Below are positions 59,496 through 64,000 of a DNA stretch of 64,000 bases, in pieces. Made by a program: the position numbers and the translations under genes. Source of the stretch: Edolisoma coerulescens (Eukaryota; Chordata; Aves; Passeriformes; Campephagidae); the NCBI GenBank assembly GCA_013397115.1, contig VWZW01004379.1, forward strand, positions 372,001 to 436,000, written 5' to 3'. Under the pieces are notes generated by a model. It made no database searches. It was not told the DNA's origin and saw nothing but the letters and a program-made list of their open reading frames with translations. How positions within the stretch are numbered: position 1 is the stretch's first letter; each line of letters begins with the position of its first letter.

Positions 59496-61640
59496 ATGTA
59501 CCTGAGAGCTGCTGCATGTGGTGATCTCCACTGACTGCTAAAAAAAGAATATTTGGGGTGTTTTAATTACATTTGGAGGTGATGGGAAAGGTGTTTAATT
59601 CCATTTTTTATCACCCACATCCAATCCTGAGCATCCTGGTGTTAAATAGAAAACAAAGGAAACTATTTTGGAAAAGCACTTTTATTCCTTGTTTTCACCA
59701 GGTTCTAAATACAGTTACAACCCTGGGTATGAAATCTGAATTTCAGGATATTCTCAGGAGAAAACATTCTTATATGGCTTTCCTGGGGTTGTGGCAGGGA
59801 TTTTAGAGATTGTAATTCCAAGGAAAGTGCCATCCATCCATGCCAAGGTAATTTCGAGCTGGTTTGTCTGGGATTCCAAAGTTCTGGATTAAATTTGTGC
59901 CTTAATAATAATGAATTACTAATTTTTCAGTTATTTTCAGTGTTAAGTAAAAAGAAATAGCAGAAGGATACAGACGTTTCAGGTATATTTTGGTTACATT
60001 ATTGCCCAGAACAAGGAATTATTTTAAAACCCTCTTTTGAAAATAAATGCCTCTTATTTAATTACTGACTGCTTCATTTAAACCATCATAAACCAGTTTA
60101 AGAAACAGAGATGAATTAACATGATTAATATTCAGTTGTTTAGGTGCTGTTGTGATGCATCAATAATCAAATAAAACCCACATTTTGCCACTGCAGGGTG
60201 GGGAGTTCTGTTCATTTGCTTCATTTAACCTTGACCACAGTAAATCCTCTCTGAGTATAAAAAAGGAGGTTGAAAAAGACATCTTCAAGTGAAAAATAAA
60301 GTCCTCAAGTGAGATAAAAGAAAAGGTCAGGTGGGTGTTTAAAAACCTACTGCTTATTTGTAATAGTTCAGAGGAAACAATTTTTAAAATACTTTGTTTT
60401 CTGGTATTTAAGGCAATAAAACTTGGAGATCTGGATTTTTCTGTGGGATTTTACCCTTTGGGACTGGAACAGGAGGAAGGTTTGAATCATCTGACATGAA
60501 AATTTGATTTTACAGATTATGTGGAACCATTTCCTGCAGAAAAACTGGTGATTGTTGCCTTATTCACTTCCAAATAGTCAAAATTGTAAATAAGCAATAA
60601 TGGAAAAGCTTGAAGCTTTCTAAAATTTAATTCTGAAATTTTAATAGATATTTATATAAATACAAAGTTTCTATCACCTACAGATGGGGGAAGTTGGAGA
60701 GAAGCAATTTACTATTTATATTACAGATACATCTTTTATATTGGTTTTTTTGTGGTTTTTATTAAACACAGCCATTTTAAGACCTCCATTTCTTCATTTT
60801 CATGATAACAGAGATGATATTTTACTCTGCAGGGAATGGGGAAGAGCCAAGGAGAAAAAAGTTGTTATGAATTGATCCCATGTAAGAATCTCTATTTCCA
60901 AAGTTTCTTTTTATTCATCCCAATCAGTCAGGGGTTGCCCTGTGCTACAAAATTTCCAATACTGGAATTTAACCTGCTAATTTTAGTTCAGGTGCCTTTG
61001 CCCTGCTGTGAAAGTTTGGGAAAATAGGATTGTCTGGTACCTTCAGGGAAAGAGAGGGATGAGTTCTGTCTGCACAGAGCTTGGTGGTACAAAAAATATT
61101 TAATTATTTCTGTGGTTTTTTCCTGAAGGGTTTGCAAGACTTTTTTTTACTTTATGTAAAGAAATAACTGTGGTAGTTGGAGCCCTGCAGTTTGGAAACG
61201 CTCTCATCTCTCTGTTAAATAAACCTGCAGGTTTTCTGTGCCGTTAGAGACACCTTCAAAAGAGAGAAAGGACCAGGGCTCGTGGCTGCAGCGCCTGCAC
61301 TGACCACATCCTCAGTTCCACCTGCTAAAGTCAAGCTAGGAAAGGAAAAAAAAGGTATTTGATGGAAGCTTTGGGCACAAACCAGTTGCACTGTCAGGAG
61401 AGAAGGGGCGAGCTCGTGGTGGTGCTGCAGGAAGAGTTTAGGGGTGAATGAGGCGCTCCTGGCTCGTTCAGGTGCGGTGGCTCCGAGGGTGGCTGGAGGG
61501 GGTTCCTGCCTCTCCTTGGGGTTTGCCGTTTGCCTTGCTTGTGGAAGGTTTCCCGGGAGCTGTGGCAGCTGGGACATTTATTTCCCTTGGAGCAGGAGGG
61601 GTCCCAGGTCCCCTCAGTGAACAAGAGGCAGGGCAGCAGG
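59496..61640. other. Intergenic, tail-to-tail between IFT80 and the next gene
   Basis: AT-rich up to about 61.2 kb, rising in GC afterwards. I see no coding region, RNA gene or recognised repeat family. Confidence 0.75.
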
Positions 61641-61652
61641 AGGTGCTGATAT

Positions 61653-62316
61653 TTTATTAGGATTTGGAGGGGTTCCCTCCTTCCCCTGCTGCCCAGGCCG
61701 GGCTCCGGCCACCCGCTGCGGTGTGCCGGGGGGCACAGCCTGGTTTGGCCGTCCCAAAACCTCCCCCTGGCACCCGTGGGGGTGGGAGGGGTGAGGGTCA
61801 CCCGGTTATGTCCACACAGCACAGTCCCACAGCTGAGCAATCCCAAAATTCCCGGCGAGCAGGAGCAGTGAGGGGAGCTGGCAATGCTGCACCAAACTGC
61901 AGCCGGCTCTTCCCATCCCTCCATATCCTCCGACCGGAGGTGATGTCCCCAAGTCACCTTCCTCATGGAACTCCTTCCAGGACTGTGCCACGTCCCTGTG
62001 AGGCGCCCGGGTGTCCTGCAGGCCGTCCCAGCGGGTCCCTGCTTCCCGGGCAGCGTGTCCCATCCCTCCGTGGTCCCCAGGGATTCCGCACGTCCCTTCG
62101 CAGCGCTGCGTGTCCAGCGGGTCACCCTGCGGTGTGGAGCCTTCCCGGGGATCCCCAGTGTCCCACCAGGGAACGCTGCTGGTTCCTGGCGTCGCATCCC
62201 TCCCGGGACACCTGGGGCTGTCCGCTGTCTCTCCCGGGGCTCCGGAGGATGATGCGGTCCCGCCGTGTCCCTCGGTGCGGTGCCCGCGGTGCGCAGCGGG
62301 GCTGGGTGCGGGGGAC
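61653..62316 (-). terminator. Probable 3' UTR of the C3orf80-like gene, with AATAAA
   Basis: Minus-strand AATAAA at 61653-61658 lies about 660 bases past the stop codon of the minus-strand reading. The interval is GC-rich and lacks conserved-looking coding. Confidence 0.45.
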
Positions 62317-62454
62317 TCAGCCCTGGATCCCCGCGGCCGCGCCCCGTTCGGCGGGCGGGCAGCGCTGCGCCTCCTCGTAGCTGGGCAGGTGCTTCACCTG
62401 CTCGTAGCTGGGCAGGTGCGGCAGCTCCATGCCCAGCCAGGGGCCCGGCGGGGT
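62317..62454 (-). CDS. C3orf80: 3' end of a C3orf80-like membrane protein gene (partial, runs into gap)
   Basis: The minus-strand frame from the gap to TGA at 62317-62319 reads PPGPWLGMELPHLPSYEQVK, then HLPSYEEAQRCPPAE and a short Gly/Ala tail. The doubled LPSYE looks like a cytosolic tyrosine-containing (PxY-like) tail of a small membrane protein. In human 3q25.33 the neighbour of IFT80 on this side, in this orientation, is C3orf80, a one-exon gene of about 247 codons as I recall. The 45 codons seen plus 602 N (about 200 codons) would fit. Function is unknown. The identification rests on position and size, not on a remembered alignment. Confidence 0.6.
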   Translation of the reverse strand, partial: TPPGPWLGMELPHLPSYEQVKHLPSYEEAQRCPPAERGAAAGIQG

Positions 62455-63056
62455 NNNNNNNNNNNNNNNNNNNNNNNNNNNNNNNNNNNNNNNNNNNNNN
62501 NNNNNNNNNNNNNNNNNNNNNNNNNNNNNNNNNNNNNNNNNNNNNNNNNNNNNNNNNNNNNNNNNNNNNNNNNNNNNNNNNNNNNNNNNNNNNNNNNNNN
62601 NNNNNNNNNNNNNNNNNNNNNNNNNNNNNNNNNNNNNNNNNNNNNNNNNNNNNNNNNNNNNNNNNNNNNNNNNNNNNNNNNNNNNNNNNNNNNNNNNNNN
62701 NNNNNNNNNNNNNNNNNNNNNNNNNNNNNNNNNNNNNNNNNNNNNNNNNNNNNNNNNNNNNNNNNNNNNNNNNNNNNNNNNNNNNNNNNNNNNNNNNNNN
62801 NNNNNNNNNNNNNNNNNNNNNNNNNNNNNNNNNNNNNNNNNNNNNNNNNNNNNNNNNNNNNNNNNNNNNNNNNNNNNNNNNNNNNNNNNNNNNNNNNNNN
62901 NNNNNNNNNNNNNNNNNNNNNNNNNNNNNNNNNNNNNNNNNNNNNNNNNNNNNNNNNNNNNNNNNNNNNNNNNNNNNNNNNNNNNNNNNNNNNNNNNNNN
63001 NNNNNNNNNNNNNNNNNNNNNNNNNNNNNNNNNNNNNNNNNNNNNNNNNNNNNNNN
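62455..63056. other. Assembly gap (602 N)
   Basis: Unknown bases between the C-terminal codons of the C3orf80-like gene and a minisatellite. It probably hides most of that gene and its promoter. Confidence 0.99.
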
Positions 63057-63079
63057 GTACCGGGGAGCGGGGAGGAACA

Positions 63080-63345
63080 CGGGGATGCAGGGGCGAGCAG
63101 GAGCCAAGGAGGTGAGAGTGACCCTGAGGATGCAGGGATGAACAGGAGCCAAGGACACAGGGATGTGTGGGACCCAAGGGTGCAGGGATGAGCAGTACCT
63201 GAGCATGTGGGATGAACCCAAGGGTGCAGGGATGAGCAGTACCTGAGCATGTGGGATGAACCCAAGGATGCAGGGATGAGCAGTACCCAGGAATGTGTGG
63301 ATAAACCTGAGGATGCAGGGATGAGCAGTAGCCAAGGGCAGGAGG
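63080..63345 (+). repeat. 44-base GC-rich minisatellite at gap edge
   Basis: TGCAGGGATGAGCAGTACCT, then GAGCATGTGGGATGAACCCA AGGG. TGCAGG starts recur at 63086, 63130, 63181, 63225, 63269 and 63314, period 44 with one 51-base step. It probably continues into the gap. Confidence 0.9.
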
Positions 63346-64000
63346 GTAAGTGATAACTGAGCCCTGAGCAACTCAAGGTGCAGAGCCCACCACTGATTTT
63401 GCAGCTTAGAAAGACCAGCAGCAGTGGCAGAGCGGGCAGTGACAGGCTGGGGCCCTGTGCAGGTTGGTTTTTGTTCCTGCCATTAAGGTTTCACAGGTCC
63501 CTGTGTCACCCAGCAGTGACACTCCTGGTGTCCCAATCCACCCCCATGAGCACAGCCCCTCCTCTGTGTAATTTGCTGATTACCTTCAGCTTAATTGCAA
63601 AACTCCAGCAAAAGGGAGAGGAGAGGGAGCTCTCATCCAGTCACGGAAAAACTGACTAACATAAAACATGGCAAAAGCTGACCAGACCTTTTCTGCTTGG
63701 TTTCCTTTTAGGTGACCCTGCCAGATCTGATAGGCAGCTGCTGACCCACCTACGTGACCATCACGTGGGGTAAATTTGTTTCCTTTGTCCTGTTTACTCG
63801 CCTGGTGAAGATTTCACTGCTGATAGCTGCAAGCCATCCCCCTGCTGTCAGCCCCAGTTTGGGGGAATTGTGTCCATTACACATTTTGGAGTGCTCAGGA
63901 GCAAAAATGAGGGGGAAAATTCTCAGCTGTGATACAGAGTTTGAGGAAGGAGGGGTTGGTGGTGCTGGGCTTCTGCCAAACAGGGAGAAACTACAGTTTC
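63346..64000. other. No gene seen
   Basis: Mixed sequence with an ACGTGACCATCACGTGG stretch at about 63752-63768 (overlapping CRE/E-box-like words). No coding evidence. Confidence 0.6.

Noticed and set aside
61394..63376. A 660-codon minus-strand open frame across the second gap
   Set aside because: It is open mainly because the gap contributes about 200 unknown codons and the flanks are GC-rich. The visible ends are the 44-base minisatellite and low-complexity sequence. The C3orf80-like tail is in a different frame.

Overview
This is a draft-quality bird genome window; a songbird-like genome is plausible, but the species cannot be read from the sequence. Evidence for a bird: many short fragments of the CR1 LINE, compact introns, a miR-15b with the ...GGUUUGCA 3' end that I recall from birds, and a gene order matching human 3q25.33 read in reverse. 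There are two runs of N, 28734-28898 and 62455-63056, both in GC-rich sequence.

Layout: (1) 1-28.2 kb, minus strand: the complete SMC4 gene, the condensin core ATPase. I rebuilt 23 coding exons from splice sites, giving 3921 coding bases (1306 residues), plus a probable non-coding first exon in the CpG island. The 9.9-kb intron after the exon ending in the residues RFLILQ carries the miR-15b/miR-16-2 cluster on the same strand. (2) About 27.9-29.2 kb: a CpG-island promoter shared head-to-head by SMC4 and IFT80. It holds a YY1-type site, a TCTCGCGAGA element, an RFX X-box-like site and G-runs next to an assembly gap. (3) 28.6-59.5 kb, plus strand: the complete IFT80 gene, an intraflagellar transport B subunit. 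I rebuilt 19 coding exons (778 residues). Its first coding intron has the terminal dinucleotides and signals of a U12-type AT-AC intron. A candidate 18-base microexon lies between the second beta-propeller and the helical tail. One intron carries a tandem array of about 14 copies of a 102-base unit. (4) About 61.6-62.45 kb, minus strand: the 3' end of a gene convergent with IFT80, whose C-terminus carries a doubled LPSYE motif. By position and orientation it is probably the C3orf80 orthologue, with most of its coding sequence in the second gap. (5) 63.06-64 kb: a 44-base minisatellite, then sequence in which I see no gene.

The genes are not a pathway. SMC4 acts in mitotic chromosome compaction, and the miR-15/16 cluster it hosts represses cell-cycle genes. 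IFT80 builds cilia. They are linked by conserved order and a shared promoter. I found no wholly unknown system. The best leads are the IFT80 microexon, the AT-AC intron, the higher-order tandem array, and the gene partly hidden in the second gap.
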